From positions 19,520-83,519 of the forward strand of contig JAOUIH010000005.1 in assembly GCA_029884165.1 (NCBI GenBank): a stretch of 64,000 nucleotides of DNA, written 5' to 3'. The notes under the pieces are model-generated. The model searched no databases. It saw only the letters and a program-made list of their open reading frames with translations, and was not told where the DNA came from. Shown here piece after piece: positions 44,621-55,908 of this stretch; position 1 is the first letter of the stretch; each line of letters begins with the position of its first letter. The translations under genes and the position numbers were made by a program. The stretch comes from Gammaproteobacteria bacterium (GTDB lineage: Bacteria > Pseudomonadota > Gammaproteobacteria > Steroidobacterales > Woeseiaceae).

Positions 44621-45679
44621 ATGGCATCTGAATCCGCACAGGGACTTCCCAGCGAACGAGCACAACATGTGCTGAAGGTGCTCATTCAGCGCTATATCCG
44701 CGACGGGCAACCGGTCGGTTCGCGCACGCTCTCCAAGGAGTCCGGCCTCGACCTGAGTCCCGCGACGATCCGGAACATCATGTCGGATCTCGAGGACCTG
44801 GGCCTCATCGCTGCGCCGCACACATCGGCGGGCAGAATACCTACGCAGCGCGGCTATCGGCTCTTCGTCGACACGCTGGTCCGATTCAAGCCGGTCCGTG
44901 ACCGGGAGGTCAAGGAACTCCAGCACCGCATCGTCGGGCAGGATGCCGACACGGATTCGCTCGCGAAAGGTGTCTCGGACATGCTGTCGCGCATAACGAG
45001 CCTTGCCGGCGTCATCACGACGCCCAAGGGCCAGCACGCGGTACTGCGGCAGATCGAATTCCTGCCACTATCGGAGCACAGGATACTCGCGATCCTGGTG
45101 ATCAATGACCGGGAGGTGCAGAACAGGATCCTGTACATGGAAGGCACCTACACGTCGAGCGAATTGCAGCAGGCCGCCAATTTCATCAACGAAAACTATG
45201 CCGGCGCGGAACTTTCAGATGTGCGGGACCGGCTGGTGAGTGATCTCGAGAAAATTCGCGACTCGATGAACCAGGCAATGCTGGACATCGTGTCGGTTGC
45301 CCAGTCTGCAATGGCAGGGGCGACCCGCCAGCGGCCGGAACTCGTCGTGGCCGGGCAGCGCAACCTGATGGATTTCGCGGAGCTGTCCGACATCGAGACC
45401 CTGCGGCGGCTGTTCGACGCCTTTTCGCAACAGCACCTGATGATCGACCTGCTCGACCGCTCGATCAACGCGTCGGGCGTGCAGATATTCATCGGGCAGG
45501 AGTCCGGCTACAGCATCCTCGACGACTGCAGCGTCGTAAGCGCACCGTACCGCGCGGCTGACGGATCGATCGGCGTGCTCGGCGTCATCGGTCCGACGCG
45601 CATGGCATATGACCGCGTCGTGCCCATCGTAGAGGTGACCGCCCGCCTGCTCGGATCCGCCCTGAATTCGGTGGATTAG
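44621..45679 (+). CDS. hrcA: Heat-inducible transcription repressor HrcA
   Basis: 352 residues from the ATG at 44621. Winged-helix DNA-binding part (GQPVGSRTLSKESGLDLSPATIRNIMSDLEDLGLI) and GAF-like C-terminal domain (IGQESGYSILDDCSVVSAPYR, GSIGVLGVIGPTRM). It normally represses groE/dnaK operons by binding the CIRCE palindrome; I see no CIRCE in this window, so its targets, possibly groESL, lie elsewhere. It starts the hrcA-grpE-dnaK-dnaJ cluster. Confidence 0.96.
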   Translation: MASESAQGLPSERAQHVLKVLIQRYIRDGQPVGSRTLSKESGLDLSPATIRNIMSDLEDLGLIAAPHTSAGRIPTQRGYRLFVDTLVRFKPVRDREVKELQHRIVGQDADTDSLAKGVSDMLSRITSLAGVITTPKGQHAVLRQIEFLPLSEHRILAILVINDREVQNRILYMEGTYTSSELQQAANFINENYAGAELSDVRDRLVSDLEKIRDSMNQAMLDIVSVAQSAMAGATRQRPELVVAGQRNLMDFAELSDIETLRRLFDAFSQQHLMIDLLDRSINASGVQIFIGQESGYSILDDCSVVSAPYRAADGSIGVLGVIGPTRMAYDRVVPIVEVTARLLGSALNSVD

Positions 45680-45703
45680 GCGCGACGAAAGCCCGCCGGC
45701 GAT

Positions 45704-45731
45704 CTTGATATTTGCCGGCGAACCCCCACAC
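45704..45731 (+). promoter_or_regulatory. Candidate sigma-32 heat-shock promoter upstream of grpE
   Basis: CTTGATA (45704-45710), 13 bases, CCCCACAC (45724-45731), close to the CTTGAAA/CCCCATNT consensus. It lies between hrcA and grpE. Predicted start about 70 bases before the grpE ATG. Confidence 0.5.
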
Positions 45732-45806
45732 TCCCCACATCCTGACGACGGCGTCTGGCCTCCGGGCCCGATGCGGCGATGACTTTTTGACCGAAAGAGG
45801 CCCGAC

Positions 45807-46412
45807 ATGACAGGAAAGCCCGAGCGCGACGCGAACGCTCAGACGACCGAAATGCCTGAAAACGGCAGTGCGGCCGAGGCCGCGGCGGAAGCCGGCGTTG
45901 CCGGGAACGCGCAGGGAGAGACACCGCAGGACCTCGTGGCCGCGGCGGAGGCGCGCGCGGCCGAGAACTGGGACAAGTACCTGCGCGCGGTGGCCGAACT
46001 CGACAACTACCGCAAACGTGCGGCGCGCGACCTGGAAAACGCCCACAAGTTCGCGGTAGAGCGATTCGCGCGGGAAATTCTCGCGGTGAGCGACAGCCTG
46101 GAACTGGGAATAGCCGCCGGGGCCGAGGCCGATTCCGGGGTCATGCTGGACGGCATGCTGGCTACGCTGAAACTCCTGCAGCAAACCCTGGAGCAGTTCG
46201 GGATCGCCGTTGTCGATCCACTCGGCGAACCCTTCGATCCCGAGTTCCACGAGGCGATGACCATGCAGCCATCGGCCGATGCCGAGCCAGGGTCGGTACT
46301 TACGGTGTTCCAGAAGGGCTATACGCTGAACGGGCGACTGCTGAGGCCGGCACGCGTTGTCGTGGCCCGGGCGCCGGCGGAGCAGGGCGGGGGCGGCACC
46401 GACGGCGCTTGA
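45807..46412 (+). CDS. grpE: Nucleotide exchange factor GrpE
   Basis: 201 residues. Acidic, low-complexity N-terminus, then the long dimer helix with RAAENWDKYLRAVAELDNYRKRAARD and the C-terminal beta domain (FDPEFHEAMTMQPSAD, GYTLNGRLLRPARVVVA). It releases ADP from DnaK. Between hrcA and dnaK in a heat-shock operon. Confidence 0.97.
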   Translation: MTGKPERDANAQTTEMPENGSAAEAAAEAGVAGNAQGETPQDLVAAAEARAAENWDKYLRAVAELDNYRKRAARDLENAHKFAVERFAREILAVSDSLELGIAAGAEADSGVMLDGMLATLKLLQQTLEQFGIAVVDPLGEPFDPEFHEAMTMQPSADAEPGSVLTVFQKGYTLNGRLLRPARVVVARAPAEQGGGGTDGA

Positions 46413-46481
46413 AACAGGCCCGGCAATCCCCACCTAGCAATCAACCAGTTTCGGAACCCATAGATTCGGAGACACAAGACC

Positions 46482-48407
46482 ATGGGCAAGATCATCGGAA
46501 TCGACCTCGGTACGACGAACTCCTGCGTTGCCGTAATGGAGGGCGACAAGGCAAAAGTCATCGAAAACAGCGAGGGCGATCGCACGACGCCTTCGATCGT
46601 TGCATTCGGCAAGGACGGCGACGTCCTCGTCGGCCAGTCGGCGAAGCGACAGGCTGTCACGAACCCGCGTAACACGCTTTTTGCGGTCAAGCGGTTGATT
46701 GGCCGCCGTTTCGAGGACGAGGTCGTCAAGCGCGACATCGACATGGTGCCTTACAAGATCGTCAAGGCGGACAACGGCGATGCCTGGGTCGAAGCCAATG
46801 GCAAGGCGATGGCTCCGCCGGAAATCTCCGCCAGGGTCTTGATGAAGATGAAAAAGACCGCCGAGGACTATCTCGGTGAGCCGGTTACAGAAGCCGTGGT
46901 GACGGTTCCGGCCTACTTCAACGACTCGCAGCGCCAGGCCACCAAGGATGCAGGCAGGATCGCCGGTCTCGAGGTCAAGCGCATCATCAACGAGCCGACG
47001 GCGGCAGCGCTGGCCTATGGCATGGACAAGCGGCGCGGCGACCAGAAGATTGCCGTTTACGACCTCGGCGGCGGCACCTTCGATATTTCCATTATCGAGA
47101 TTGCCGAAGTCGACGGTGAGCACCAGTTCGAGGTGCTCGCGACGAATGGCGACACCTTCCTCGGCGGCGAAGACTTCGACCTTCGAATCATCGAGTACCT
47201 GGCAAAGGAATTCGAACGGGAAAGCGGCGTCGACATCCGCAGGGATCCGCTCGCCATGCAGCGCCTCAAGGAGGCCGCGGAAAAGGCCAAGATCGAGTTG
47301 TCTTCGGGCCAGCAGACCGAGGTCAACCTGCCGTACATAACGGCGGATGCCAGCGGTCCGAAGCATCTCAATATCAAGCTGACCCGCGCGAAGCTCGAGT
47401 CCCTGGTGGAGGAGTTGATTTCACGGACGATCGGTCCGTGCAAGACGGCGCTGAAAGACGCCGGAATGAAAGTCAGCGAGATCGACGACGTGATCCTCGT
47501 TGGCGGGCAGACCCGCATGCCGAAGGTGCAGGATGAAGTGCGGAGCTTCTTCGGCAGGGAGCCGCGCAAGGACGTCAACCCCGACGAAGCGGTTGCGCTC
47601 GGTGCAGCGATCCAGGGCGGCGTGCTGGCCGGTGAAGTCAAGGACGTGCTGCTGCTCGACGTAACGCCCCTTTCGCTCGGCATCGAGACTCTCGGCGGCG
47701 TGATGACGAAGCTTATCGAGAAGAACACGACCATCCCGGCAAACGCTCACCAGGTGTTCTCGACCGCCGATGACAACCAGACGGCAGTGACCATTCACGT
47801 GCTGCAGGGAGAGCGCGAGCGGGCGCAGGACAACAAATCGCTGGGGCGATTCGACCTGGCAGACATTCCACCGGCGCCGCGCGGCATGCCGCAGGTCGAA
47901 GTGACCTTCGACATCGATGCCAACGGAATCCTGAACGTATCCGCCAAGGACAAGGCAACCGGCAAGAGCCAGAACATCATCATCAAGGCATCGAGCGGCC
48001 TGTCCGACGACGAAATCGACCGCATGGTGTCGGATGCGGAGGCGCATGCCGAGGAAGACCGGAAGTTCCGGGAACTCGTCGACACTCGCAACAAGGCAGA
48101 CAGCCTGATGCACGCGGCCGAGAAGACGTTGAAGGATCTCGGCGAAAAGGCGAGCAGCGAGGAGCGGCACAAGGTCGAGTCGGCGATTTCGGACCTGAAA
48201 TCCGTGCTGAAGAGCGATGACAAGGCGGCAATCGAGGCCAAGACCAACGCACTGGCCGAGGCATCGGCCGCGATCGCGCAGAAGCTCTATGCCGAGCAAT
48301 CGGCAGAGGGCGGCGCGGCGGGCGCTTCGACCTCCGGCGAAGGCAAGGCCGACGACGTGGTCGACGCCGAGTTCGAGGAAGTCGACGACGACAAGAAGGG
48401 CGAGTAA
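46482..48407 (+). CDS. dnaK: Chaperone DnaK (Hsp70)
   Basis: 641 residues, the usual length, with GGAGAC before the [24 protein letters not shown] and [18 protein letters not shown] mark the ATPase domain (1-385), [21 protein letters not shown] the linker and peptide-binding domain, and the tail ends [18 protein letters not shown]. It folds new and damaged proteins with DnaJ and GrpE. Confidence 0.98.
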   Translation: MGKIIGIDLGTTNSCVAVMEGDKAKVIENSEGDRTTPSIVAFGKDGDVLVGQSAKRQAVTNPRNTLFAVKRLIGRRFEDEVVKRDIDMVPYKIVKADNGDAWVEANGKAMAPPEISARVLMKMKKTAEDYLGEPVTEAVVTVPAYFNDSQRQATKDAGRIAGLEVKRIINEPTAAALAYGMDKRRGDQKIAVYDLGGGTFDISIIEIAEVDGEHQFEVLATNGDTFLGGEDFDLRIIEYLAKEFERESGVDIRRDPLAMQRLKEAAEKAKIELSSGQQTEVNLPYITADASGPKHLNIKLTRAKLESLVEELISRTIGPCKTALKDAGMKVSEIDDVILVGGQTRMPKVQDEVRSFFGREPRKDVNPDEAVALGAAIQGGVLAGEVKDVLLLDVTPLSLGIETLGGVMTKLIEKNTTIPANAHQVFSTADDNQTAVTIHVLQGERERAQDNKSLGRFDLADIPPAPRGMPQVEVTFDIDANGILNVSAKDKATGKSQNIIIKASSGLSDDEIDRMVSDAEAHAEEDRKFRELVDTRNKADSLMHAAEKTLKDLGEKASSEERHKVESAISDLKSVLKSDDKAAIEAKTNALAEASAAIAQKLYAEQSAEGGAAGASTSGEGKADDVVDAEFEEVDDDKKGE

Positions 48408-48435
48408 GAGCCCGCGGACAGGGTGCGTTCAGACA

Positions 48436-48461
48436 GGCCGGGTACCGGGAGGTGCCCGGCC
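48436..48461 (+). terminator. GC-rich hairpin between dnaK and dnaJ
   Basis: GGCCGGGTACC - GGGA - GGTGCCCGGCC, an 11 bp stem with one G-T pair, followed by GTTTGCGCG. Either a partial terminator or an RNA-stability hairpin giving less dnaJ than dnaK. Confidence 0.55.
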
Positions 48462-48553
48462 GTTTGCGCGAACTCACCGGGTAGTCGGCGAACGACCCGG
48501 GTCCGTGGACAGCGGGTAGTTTTTGGGGACACCGGGCAGGCGGCAATCCAGAC

Positions 48554-49681
48554 ATGGCCAAACGTGACTACTACGAAGTGCTCGGTGTAAAGCGCAACGC
48601 GCCGGGTGACGAGATCAAAAAGGCGTACAGGCGTCTGGCGATGAAATTTCATCCCGACCGCAACAGGGACGATGCCGACGCCGAGTCGAAATTCAAGGAG
48701 GTCAAGGAAGCCTACGAGGTCCTGATCGACTCCGACAAGCGAGCCGCTTACGACCAGTTCGGTCACGATGGTGTTCGCAGCGGCGCCGGATTCGGTGGCG
48801 GCGGTTTCAATGCAGAGGGGTTTGCCGACATATTCGGTGACGTGTTCGGCGACATCTTCGGCGGGGGACGCCGGAGCAGCCAGGTTTTCCGCGGCGCGGA
48901 TCTCGGCTACGAGCTGCGGCTCGACCTCGAGCAGGCCGTGCGCGGCGACAGCGTCACTATCGATGTGCCCACGCAGGTGCCTTGCGACGAGTGCAGCGGC
49001 AGCGGGGCCCGCAAGGGCTCCGACCCGGTCAAGTGTTCGACCTGCGGAGGTGCAGGCCAGGTCCGGATGCAGCAGGGCTTTTTCTCGATCCAGCAAACCT
49101 GCCCGGCCTGCAAGGGTGCCGGTACCGTAATCAGCGATCCCTGCGCCAAGTGCCATGGCCGCGGCAGGGTGGCAAAGACCAGGACGCTCTCGGTCAAGGT
49201 GCCCGCCGGCGTGGACGATGGCGATCGTATCCGCCTGTCCGGCGAGGGTGAGGCCGGCCGGAACGGTGGACCGCCGGGCGACCTGTATGTCGAGATCCGG
49301 GTAAATCCCCACAAGCTGTTCACGCGAGAGGGGGCGGACCTCACCTGCGAGGTGCCGATCAGCATAGCGGCCGCGACGCTGGGCGGCGAGGTCGAGCTGC
49401 CGACGCTCGACGGACACGTGTCGCTCAAGATCCCGGCCGGCACGCAATCCGGCAAGGTCTTCCGGCTGCGCGGCAAGGGCGTGACGACGGTTCGCGATCG
49501 GCGCGTCGGCGACCTCTATGCCAAGGTGGCCGTGGAGACCCCCGTGCACCTGACGGAGGAGCAGAAAGCCCTGCTGCGCCGTTTCGACGAGTCGCTGCAG
49601 TCCGGCGGCGAACGCCACAGCCCGCGGGCTGGCGGCTGGCTCGACACGGTCAAGCGCTTCTTCGACCGCATCAAGCAGTAA
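48554..49681 (+). CDS. dnaJ: Chaperone DnaJ (Hsp40)
   Basis: 375 residues. J domain with HPD (FHPDRN, residues 33-38), Gly/Phe-rich linker, then four CxxCxGxG zinc repeats ([32 protein letters not shown]) and the C-terminal substrate domain. It hands substrates to DnaK. It ends the operon; a terminator follows 80 bases later. Confidence 0.98.
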   Translation: MAKRDYYEVLGVKRNAPGDEIKKAYRRLAMKFHPDRNRDDADAESKFKEVKEAYEVLIDSDKRAAYDQFGHDGVRSGAGFGGGGFNAEGFADIFGDVFGDIFGGGRRSSQVFRGADLGYELRLDLEQAVRGDSVTIDVPTQVPCDECSGSGARKGSDPVKCSTCGGAGQVRMQQGFFSIQQTCPACKGAGTVISDPCAKCHGRGRVAKTRTLSVKVPAGVDDGDRIRLSGEGEAGRNGGPPGDLYVEIRVNPHKLFTREGADLTCEVPISIAAATLGGEVELPTLDGHVSLKIPAGTQSGKVFRLRGKGVTTVRDRRVGDLYAKVAVETPVHLTEEQKALLRRFDESLQSGGERHSPRAGGWLDTVKRFFDRIKQ

Positions 49682-49761
49682 ATCCTGTCCGCGGACTGTG
49701 GCACCGCGACGGCAGAGCCAGTAAACTACGCCGGGCCAGCGAACCGGCTGACGAATACCCG

Positions 49762-49790
49762 AGCGGAAGGCATGCGCCCTTCCGCTTTTG
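49762..49790 (+). terminator. Rho-independent terminator after dnaJ
   Basis: AGCGGAAGG - CATGCGC - CCTTCCGCT then TTTG: 9 bp perfect stem with a short T-run, just ahead of carA. Confidence 0.8.
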
Positions 49791-49802
49791 TGCATCTAGA
49801 GG

Positions 49803-51014
49803 ATGCATCGCACGCCGGACGGCCAGGATTCACAGCATAACCGGGGTTCGATCTTGACCACGCCCGCAGTACTGGCACTGGAAGACGGGACAGTCTTCCA
49901 AGGCATATCAGTAGGTTACGATGGCAAGACCATCGGCGAGGTGGTATTCAATACCGCGATGACCGGCTACCAGGAGATCCTCACGGACCCTTCCTACTGC
50001 CGCCAGATAGTGACCCTGACCTACCCGCACATCGGCAATACCGGCACGAACAGCGAGGACATGGAGGCATCAAAGGTGCACGCCTCCGGTCTGATCATCC
50101 GCGATGCCTCGATCGTGAACAGCAGCTGGCGCAGCGAGCGGGGCTTCCGCGAATTCCTGCGGCAGGGCAAGACCGTCGCTATTGCGGACATCGATACGCG
50201 CAAGCTGACGCGGATACTGCGGGAAAAAGGTGCCCAGTCCGGGTGCATCATGGCAGGCAACGTCGACGCCAAGCTCGCAGTCCAGCATGCCCGGAAGTTT
50301 CCGGGCATTGCCGGCATGGACCTGGCGAAGTTCGTCACGACCGACAAGGCCTACCAGTGGTGCCATGGCACGACGTTCGGGCGCCGTAACCGCGTAATGA
50401 GCCGGCGGATTGCGCCTTATCACGTCGTCGCGTACGACTTCGGCATCAAGCGCAACATCATGCGGCTGTTGTCCGATTTCGATTGCAGGTTGACCGTGGT
50501 GCCGGCGACGACCACTGCGGAGGAGGCGCTGGCGCTGACGCCGGACGGCATCTTCCTTTCCAACGGCCCGGGCGATCCCGAGCCGTGCGAGTATGCAATC
50601 GACGCCATCCGGGGCTTCCTGGATAAATCGATTCCGGTATTCGGCATCTGCCTCGGCCACCAGCTGCTGGCGCTGGCTGCAGGAGCCAGGACCGTCAAGA
50701 TGAAGTTCGGTCACCATGGTGCAAACCATCCGGTGGTCGACATCGGCACGGGGCGCGTCGTCATTACGAGCCAGAACCATGGCTTCGCCGTCGACGAGGA
50801 GTCGTTGCCGCCCGAGGTGGTTCCGACCCACCGCTCGCTGTTCGACGGCAGCCTGCAGGGCCTCGCATTCAGGGACAAACCCGCGTACAGCTTCCAGGGG
50901 CACCCCGAGGCCAGCCCGGGTCCGCACGACGGGCTGTACCTGTTCGAGCGCTTTCTGCAGGACATGGATAACGCCAAGCGAGCCGGCCTGAAGAGAGCCC
51001 TGGCGGTTCGATAG
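49803..51014 (+). CDS. carA: Carbamoyl phosphate synthase small subunit
   Basis: 403 residues from the ATG at 49803; a TTG at 49854 (386 residues) fits the E. coli length (382) better, since the family begins near [14 protein letters not shown]. Glutaminase class I domain with [14 protein letters not shown] (nucleophile Cys) and [11 protein letters not shown] near the end. It supplies ammonia for carbamoyl phosphate for pyrimidines and arginine. carB follows after 91 AT-rich bases. Confidence 0.96.
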   Translation: MHRTPDGQDSQHNRGSILTTPAVLALEDGTVFQGISVGYDGKTIGEVVFNTAMTGYQEILTDPSYCRQIVTLTYPHIGNTGTNSEDMEASKVHASGLIIRDASIVNSSWRSERGFREFLRQGKTVAIADIDTRKLTRILREKGAQSGCIMAGNVDAKLAVQHARKFPGIAGMDLAKFVTTDKAYQWCHGTTFGRRNRVMSRRIAPYHVVAYDFGIKRNIMRLLSDFDCRLTVVPATTTAEEALALTPDGIFLSNGPGDPEPCEYAIDAIRGFLDKSIPVFGICLGHQLLALAAGARTVKMKFGHHGANHPVVDIGTGRVVITSQNHGFAVDEESLPPEVVPTHRSLFDGSLQGLAFRDKPAYSFQGHPEASPGPHDGLYLFERFLQDMDNAKRAGLKRALAVR

Positions 51015-51105
51015 AAAGATATAAAAAAACAGTTAATTAGAGAATTTTCTTAAAGTAGATTTCGCTTAGCGGGCAAGGCCCCGCCGAGCCGGGCCAGTCT
51101 GAGTC

Positions 51106-54100
51106 ATGCCGAAACGAACCGACATCGAAAGCATCCTGATCATCGGCGCGGGACCGATAGTCATCGGTCAGGCCTGCGAGTTCGATTATTCAGGCACCCA
51201 GGCCTGCAAAGCCCTCAAGGAGGAGGGTTACCGGGTGATCCTGGTCAATTCGAACCCGGCGACGATCATGACGGATCCCGAGACCGCGGACGCCATATAT
51301 ATAGAACCGGTGCACTGGAAGGCGCTGGAGCAGATCATCGCGAAGGAGCGGCCGGACGCGCTGTTGCCGACGATGGGCGGCCAGACCAGCCTGAACTGTG
51401 CGCTGGACCTCGTTCGGGAGGGCGTGCTGGACAAGTACGACGTCGAGCTGATAGCCGCGTCCCGCGAAGCGATCGACATGGCGGAGGACCGGGAGCAGTT
51501 CCGCGACGCCATGCAGGAGATCGGGCTGGAGGTGCCGCGGGCGGACCTTGCCCATTCGCTGGAGGAGGCCCTGGCGAAGCAGCCGGCGATCGGTTTTCCG
51601 ACCATCATCCGGCCGTCCTTCACGCTGGGCGGCACCGGTGGCGGCATCGCATACAACCTCGAGGAGTTTGAGCAGATCGTCAGCCACGGCATCGAGATGT
51701 CGCCGACGAATGAGGTGCTGCTCGAGGAATCCGTCATCGGCTGGAAAGAATTCGAGATGGAGGTCGTGCGCGATCGCAACGACAACTGCATTATCGTGTG
51801 CTCGATCGAAAATTTCGACGCAATGGGTGTGCACACGGGCGACTCGATCACCGTGGCGCCGGCGCAAACGCTGACCGACAAGGAATACCAGCGCATGCGG
51901 GATGCCTCGATCGACGTGTTACGCAAGATCGGAGTCGAGACCGGCGGATCCAACGTCCAGTTCGCGGTCAATCCCAAGGATGGTCGCCTCGTCGTCATCG
52001 AGATGAACCCACGAGTATCGCGATCATCCGCGCTTGCATCGAAGGCGACCGGCTTCCCGATTGCCAAGGTCGCGGCGAAACTCGCGGTCGGTTACACGCT
52101 CGACGAGTTGCGCAACGAGATTACCGGTGGGCAGACGCCTGCCTCCTTCGAGCCGACAATCGATTACGTCGTCACCAAGATCCCGCGATTCACTTTCGAG
52201 AAATTCCCGGGTGCCAATACGCGCCTGACCACCCAGATGAAATCGGTGGGCGAGGTCATGGCGATGGGGCGCACCTTCCAGGAGTCGCTGCAGAAGGCTC
52301 TGCGCGGGCTCGAGACGGGCGTGACGGGCCTGGACGAGCGCGTCCGGTCCATGACCACCGATACCGACAAGGACCAGCTGCGGCACGAGCTGCGACATCC
52401 CGGGCCGGAAAGGATACTTTACCTGGCGGACGCCCTGCGCCACGGCTATACGGTCGAGGATGCCGCATCGATTTCCGGAGTCGACCCCTGGTTCGTTGCG
52501 CAGCTCGCAGACCTGGTCGAAGAGGAGCAGGCACTGCGGGACAAGCCGCTGGCGGCAATCGACAAGCCGACCATGCGGCGTCTGAAGCGTAAGGGCTTCT
52601 CGGATGCGCGAATTGCGAAGCTGGTGAAGGTCAAGGAACCGGCGGTCCGGAAGAAGCGCCTGGAATTCGGTCTGCGGCCCGTGTTCAAGCGTGTCGATAC
52701 CTGTGCGGCCGAGTTCGCGACAACGACGGCGTACCTGTACTCGACCTACGAGGACGAGTGCGAGTCGAACCCCTCCGATCGCGACAAGATCATGATCCTG
52801 GGCGGTGGACCCAACCGGATCGGGCAGGGCATCGAGTTCGATTACTGCTGCGTGCACGCCTCGCTCGCGCTGCGCGAATCGGGTTACGAGACGATCATGG
52901 TCAATTGCAACCCGGAGACGGTATCCACGGATTTCGACACGTCGGATCGCCTGTATTTCGAGTCGCTGACCTTCGAAGACGTCATGGAGATCATCGACAG
53001 GGAAAAGCCGAAAGGCGTGATCGTCCAGTACGGCGGACAGACGCCGCTCAAGCTGGCCCGCGACCTGGAAGCCGCCGGTGCGCCGATCATCGGCACGTCC
53101 CCCGACTCGATTGATCTGGCCGAAGACCGCGAGCGCTTCCAGAAACTGGTCGACCGGCTCGGGCTCCGGCAGCCGCCGAACAGCACGGCGCGGAGCCGCG
53201 AGGAGGCTCTGTCGATGGGCGCCGACGTCGGCTATCCGCTCGTCGTGCGGCCGTCCTACGTGCTGGGCGGACGCGCCATGGAAATCGTGCACGGCGACGA
53301 CGACCTCGCGGCCTACATGGAGGCCGCGATCAGCGTCTCGAACGAGAGCCCCGTGCTGCTCGACAGGTTCCTCGACCTCGCGACCGAGGTCGACGTGGAC
53401 ATCGTATCCGACGGCGAGCGGGTCCTGGTCGGGGGCATCATGGAGCATATCGAGCAGGCGGGCGTGCATTCGGGCGACTCCGGCTGCTCGCTGCCGCCAT
53501 ACAGCCTGTCCAAGGAGACCCAGGAGCAGCTTATCGTCCAGGTGGTCGCGCTTGCGAAGGGGTTGAAGGTCATCGGGTTGATGAATACGCAGTTCGCAAT
53601 CCAGAACAACGTCATCTACCTGCTCGAGGTAAATCCGCGCGCATCGCGAACCGTTCCCTTCGTTTCGAAGGCGACCGGCGTACCGCTCGCGAAGATCGCG
53701 GCCCGGGCCATGGTGGGCGAGAGCCTCGCCGACCAGGGCTTTGTGAACCAGCGCTTCCCGCCCTATTTTTCGGTCAAGGAATCGGTTTTTCCGTTCATCA
53801 AGTTCGCCGGAGCAGACCCGATACTCGGCCCGGAAATGAAGTCGACGGGCGAGGTAATGGGCACCGGCCGATCATTTGGCGAGGCATACGCGAAGGCCCA
53901 GCTGGCGTCCGGCGTGGTCCTGCCGCGCAGCGGCAACGCGCTGCTGAGCGTGCGCGACCGGGACAAGGTCGGACTCGTGAAGCTGGCCCGGATACTCGTC
54001 GAGCGCGGATTTGATATCGTTGCGACGCATGGCACTGCCAGGGCGCTCGCCGAAGCCGGCGTCCAGTGCCGCCGGGCGAACAAGGTAAGGGAAGGACGAC

Positions 54101-54330
54101 CCCACATCGTCGATATGATCAAGAACGGAGAAATCTCGCTTATCGTGAACACGACCGAGGGCAAACGCGCAATCCAGGAATCGCAGTCGATTCGGGCCGA
54201 GGCGGTCCGCAAGAACGTGACCTATTACACGACGCTGGCTGCCGCCCATGCGACCCTGTCTGCGCTCGAGCATATCGACGACGGTGACGTGAACCGACTG
54301 CAGGATCTGCACAGGGAGGTTGCAGCATGA
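51106..54330 (+). CDS. carB: Carbamoyl phosphate synthase large subunit
   Basis: 1074 residues, the standard length. Two homologous ATP-grasp halves: first [19 protein letters not shown] and [12 protein letters not shown], second [19 protein letters not shown] and [13 protein letters not shown], then a C-terminal MGS-like allosteric domain ([21 protein letters not shown]). It makes carbamoyl phosphate with CarA. greA overlaps its stop codon by four bases (ATGA). Confidence 0.98.
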   Translation: MPKRTDIESILIIGAGPIVIGQACEFDYSGTQACKALKEEGYRVILVNSNPATIMTDPETADAIYIEPVHWKALEQIIAKERPDALLPTMGGQTSLNCALDLVREGVLDKYDVELIAASREAIDMAEDREQFRDAMQEIGLEVPRADLAHSLEEALAKQPAIGFPTIIRPSFTLGGTGGGIAYNLEEFEQIVSHGIEMSPTNEVLLEESVIGWKEFEMEVVRDRNDNCIIVCSIENFDAMGVHTGDSITVAPAQTLTDKEYQRMRDASIDVLRKIGVETGGSNVQFAVNPKDGRLVVIEMNPRVSRSSALASKATGFPIAKVAAKLAVGYTLDELRNEITGGQTPASFEPTIDYVVTKIPRFTFEKFPGANTRLTTQMKSVGEVMAMGRTFQESLQKALRGLETGVTGLDERVRSMTTDTDKDQLRHELRHPGPERILYLADALRHGYTVEDAASISGVDPWFVAQLADLVEEEQALRDKPLAAIDKPTMRRLKRKGFSDARIAKLVKVKEPAVRKKRLEFGLRPVFKRVDTCAAEFATTTAYLYSTYEDECESNPSDRDKIMILGGGPNRIGQGIEFDYCCVHASLALRESGYETIMVNCNPETVSTDFDTSDRLYFESLTFEDVMEIIDREKPKGVIVQYGGQTPLKLARDLEAAGAPIIGTSPDSIDLAEDRERFQKLVDRLGLRQPPNSTARSREEALSMGADVGYPLVVRPSYVLGGRAMEIVHGDDDLAAYMEAAISVSNESPVLLDRFLDLATEVDVDIVSDGERVLVGGIMEHIEQAGVHSGDSGCSLPPYSLSKETQEQLIVQVVALAKGLKVIGLMNTQFAIQNNVIYLLEVNPRASRTVPFVSKATGVPLAKIAARAMVGESLADQGFVNQRFPPYFSVKESVFPFIKFAGADPILGPEMKSTGEVMGTGRSFGEAYAKAQLASGVVLPRSGNALLSVRDRDKVGLVKLARILVERGFDIVATHGTARALAEAGVQCRRANKVREGRPHIVDMIKNGEISLIVNTTEGKRAIQESQSIRAEAVRKNVTYYTTLAAAHATLSALEHIDDGDVNRLQDLHREVAA

Positions 54331-54803
54331 GCAAGGTACCGATGACTGTCCGCGGTGCGGAACTGTTGCGCGAGGAACTCAAGAGACTCAAGAGCGAGGA
54401 CAGGCCGGCGGTCATCAAGGCGATCGCAGAAGCCCGGGCGCACGGTGACCTGAAGGAGAATGCCGAGTATCACGCCGCGAAGGAGCAGCAGGGTTTCATC
54501 GAAGGCCGAATCAAGGAAATCGAGAGCAAACTGTCGAACATCCAGGAAATCGACGTTACCGCTATCGACGCCAAGGGAAAGGTGGTCTTCGGGAGTACGG
54601 TCGAACTACTGGATATCGATTCGAACCAGGAAACCGTTTACAAGATCGTCGGCGAGGATGAGGCTGACATCAAGACTGGCCTGATTTCGTATTCGTCGCC
54701 GATTGCCCGGGCGCTCATCGGCAAGACAGTCGGGGACGAGATCCGGTTTGCCGCTCCCGGCGGAGACCGAAACTACGAGATCATCGATATCCGTTACGAG
54801 TAG
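54327..54803 (+). CDS. greA: Transcription elongation factor GreA
   Basis: 158 residues. N-terminal coiled coil ([46 protein letters not shown]) with acidic tip for RNA cleavage, and the C-terminal FKBP-like part ending [17 protein letters not shown]. It rescues backtracked RNA polymerase. Its start overlaps carB by four bases, so it is co-translated. yhbY converges downstream. Confidence 0.97.
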   Translation: MSKVPMTVRGAELLREELKRLKSEDRPAVIKAIAEARAHGDLKENAEYHAAKEQQGFIEGRIKEIESKLSNIQEIDVTAIDAKGKVVFGSTVELLDIDSNQETVYKIVGEDEADIKTGLISYSSPIARALIGKTVGDEIRFAAPGGDRNYEIIDIRYE

Positions 54804-54822
54804 GCGCCGACAGGAATGCGCG

Positions 54823-55116
54823 CTACAGCGGCAGCGGTAGCTTGGGCTCGTCTTCGTTGCGGCGGTAGATGAGTGCAACGTTGCCGATTCGGGTAACGAG
54901 TTCGGCGTCGCCTTGCCGGCACAGCTCGGAAATGATGTCGTCGCGTGCCTGCCGGTCGCCGGCCCTGATGCGCACCTTGACAAGTTCGTGGTGCCGGATG
55001 GTCTGGTCAAACTCCTTCAAGACGGCGTCCGACAGGCCGGCGTCGCCGACCATGACGACGGGCTTCAGCTGGTGGCCCATGCCGCGGAGGAACTTTTTCT
55101 GGGATTCGGTAAGCAT
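54823..55116 (-). CDS. yhbY: Ribosome assembly RNA-binding protein YhbY (CRS1-YhbY domain)
   Basis: 97 residues. Begins MLTESQKKFLRGMGHQLKPVV and has the GDAGLSD and HELVKVRIR motifs of the CRM fold. It binds 50S precursors. It is divergent from rlmE, 66 bases apart from the rlmE GTG start, a frequent neighbour pair. Confidence 0.95.
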   Translation of the reverse strand: MLTESQKKFLRGMGHQLKPVVMVGDAGLSDAVLKEFDQTIRHHELVKVRIRAGDRQARDDIISELCRQGDAELVTRIGNVALIYRRNEDEPKLPLPL

Positions 55117-55182
55117 GATGGCGAGTGATTCTAGCAGCGCTTGCGCCGGGGCAGGTACAGGTTGCCGGCCCGGGGCGCCCCT

Positions 55183-55806
55183 GTGACGTCCCCCCGGCGC
55201 AGCAGCGGGTCCTGGCGCGAGCGGCAGGAAAAGGACCCGTATGTCCGGAAGGCACGCAAGGAAGGCTGGCGCTCGCGTGCCGTTTTCAAGCTGGAGGAGA
55301 TCGATCGGCGCGAAAAGCTGCTGCGGCCGGGGATGATCTGCGTGGACCTGGGCGCCGCCCCCGGCGGCTGGAGCCAGTACGTCACCGAACGCCTGCAGGG
55401 CAGGGCCCGCATCCTCGCGGTCGACCTGCTGGCCATGGATGCGCTGCCAGCCGTGGAGTTCCTGCAGGGCGACTTCACCGAGGAGAGCGTCGCGGCGGAG
55501 CTGCTGGAACGGCTCGGCGAGGATCGGGCTGACCTTGTATTAAGTGATATGGCACCCAATATCAGCGGGACCAAGGCGGTCGACCAGCCGCGGTCCGTTT
55601 ACCTGGCCGAGCTGGCGCTCGACCTCGCACGGCAGGTACTGAAGCCAGGCGGAGATTTCGTGTGCAAGCTGTTCCAGGGCGAGGGTACGGATGCGTTTAT
55701 TGCCGAGGTCCGGCGATCCTTCGGCAAGGTCCGCGCCATCAAGCCGCGTGCCTCCCGATCGGGGAGCAGTGAGATCTACTTGGTAGCCAGAAACTATCGG
55801 CTATAG
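55183..55806 (+). CDS. rlmE: 23S rRNA 2'-O-ribose U2552 methyltransferase (RrmJ/FtsJ)
   Basis: 207 residues from the GTG at 55183; an earlier in-frame start at 55141 would add a non-family stretch. SAM motif VDLGAAPGGWSQYV near 61-74, and the catalytic K-D-K-E set in RAVFKL, VLSDMAPN, CKLFQG and GSSEIYLVA. It modifies the A-loop of 23S rRNA in the large subunit after heat shock. ftsH follows, the classic pair. Confidence 0.96.
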   Translation: MTSPRRSSGSWRERQEKDPYVRKARKEGWRSRAVFKLEEIDRREKLLRPGMICVDLGAAPGGWSQYVTERLQGRARILAVDLLAMDALPAVEFLQGDFTEESVAAELLERLGEDRADLVLSDMAPNISGTKAVDQPRSVYLAELALDLARQVLKPGGDFVCKLFQGEGTDAFIAEVRRSFGKVRAIKPRASRSGSSEIYLVARNYRL

Positions 55807-55908
55807 TACTGTCTAACTTTAGACCGAGTCTAAATGGTGCCCTGCCAGGGTTGCCTCGCGGAGTGACCGCGGGGATGATCGGGTGACGGAGCCGGAGTAA
55901 GGATCAAC

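Noticed and set aside
52024..53469. Long open frame opposite carB
   Set aside because: It is a shadow of the GC-rich carB coding strand; it lacks a start context and any domain. Similar shadows opposite dnaK, dnaJ, recN, ftsH and glmM were dropped for the same reason.
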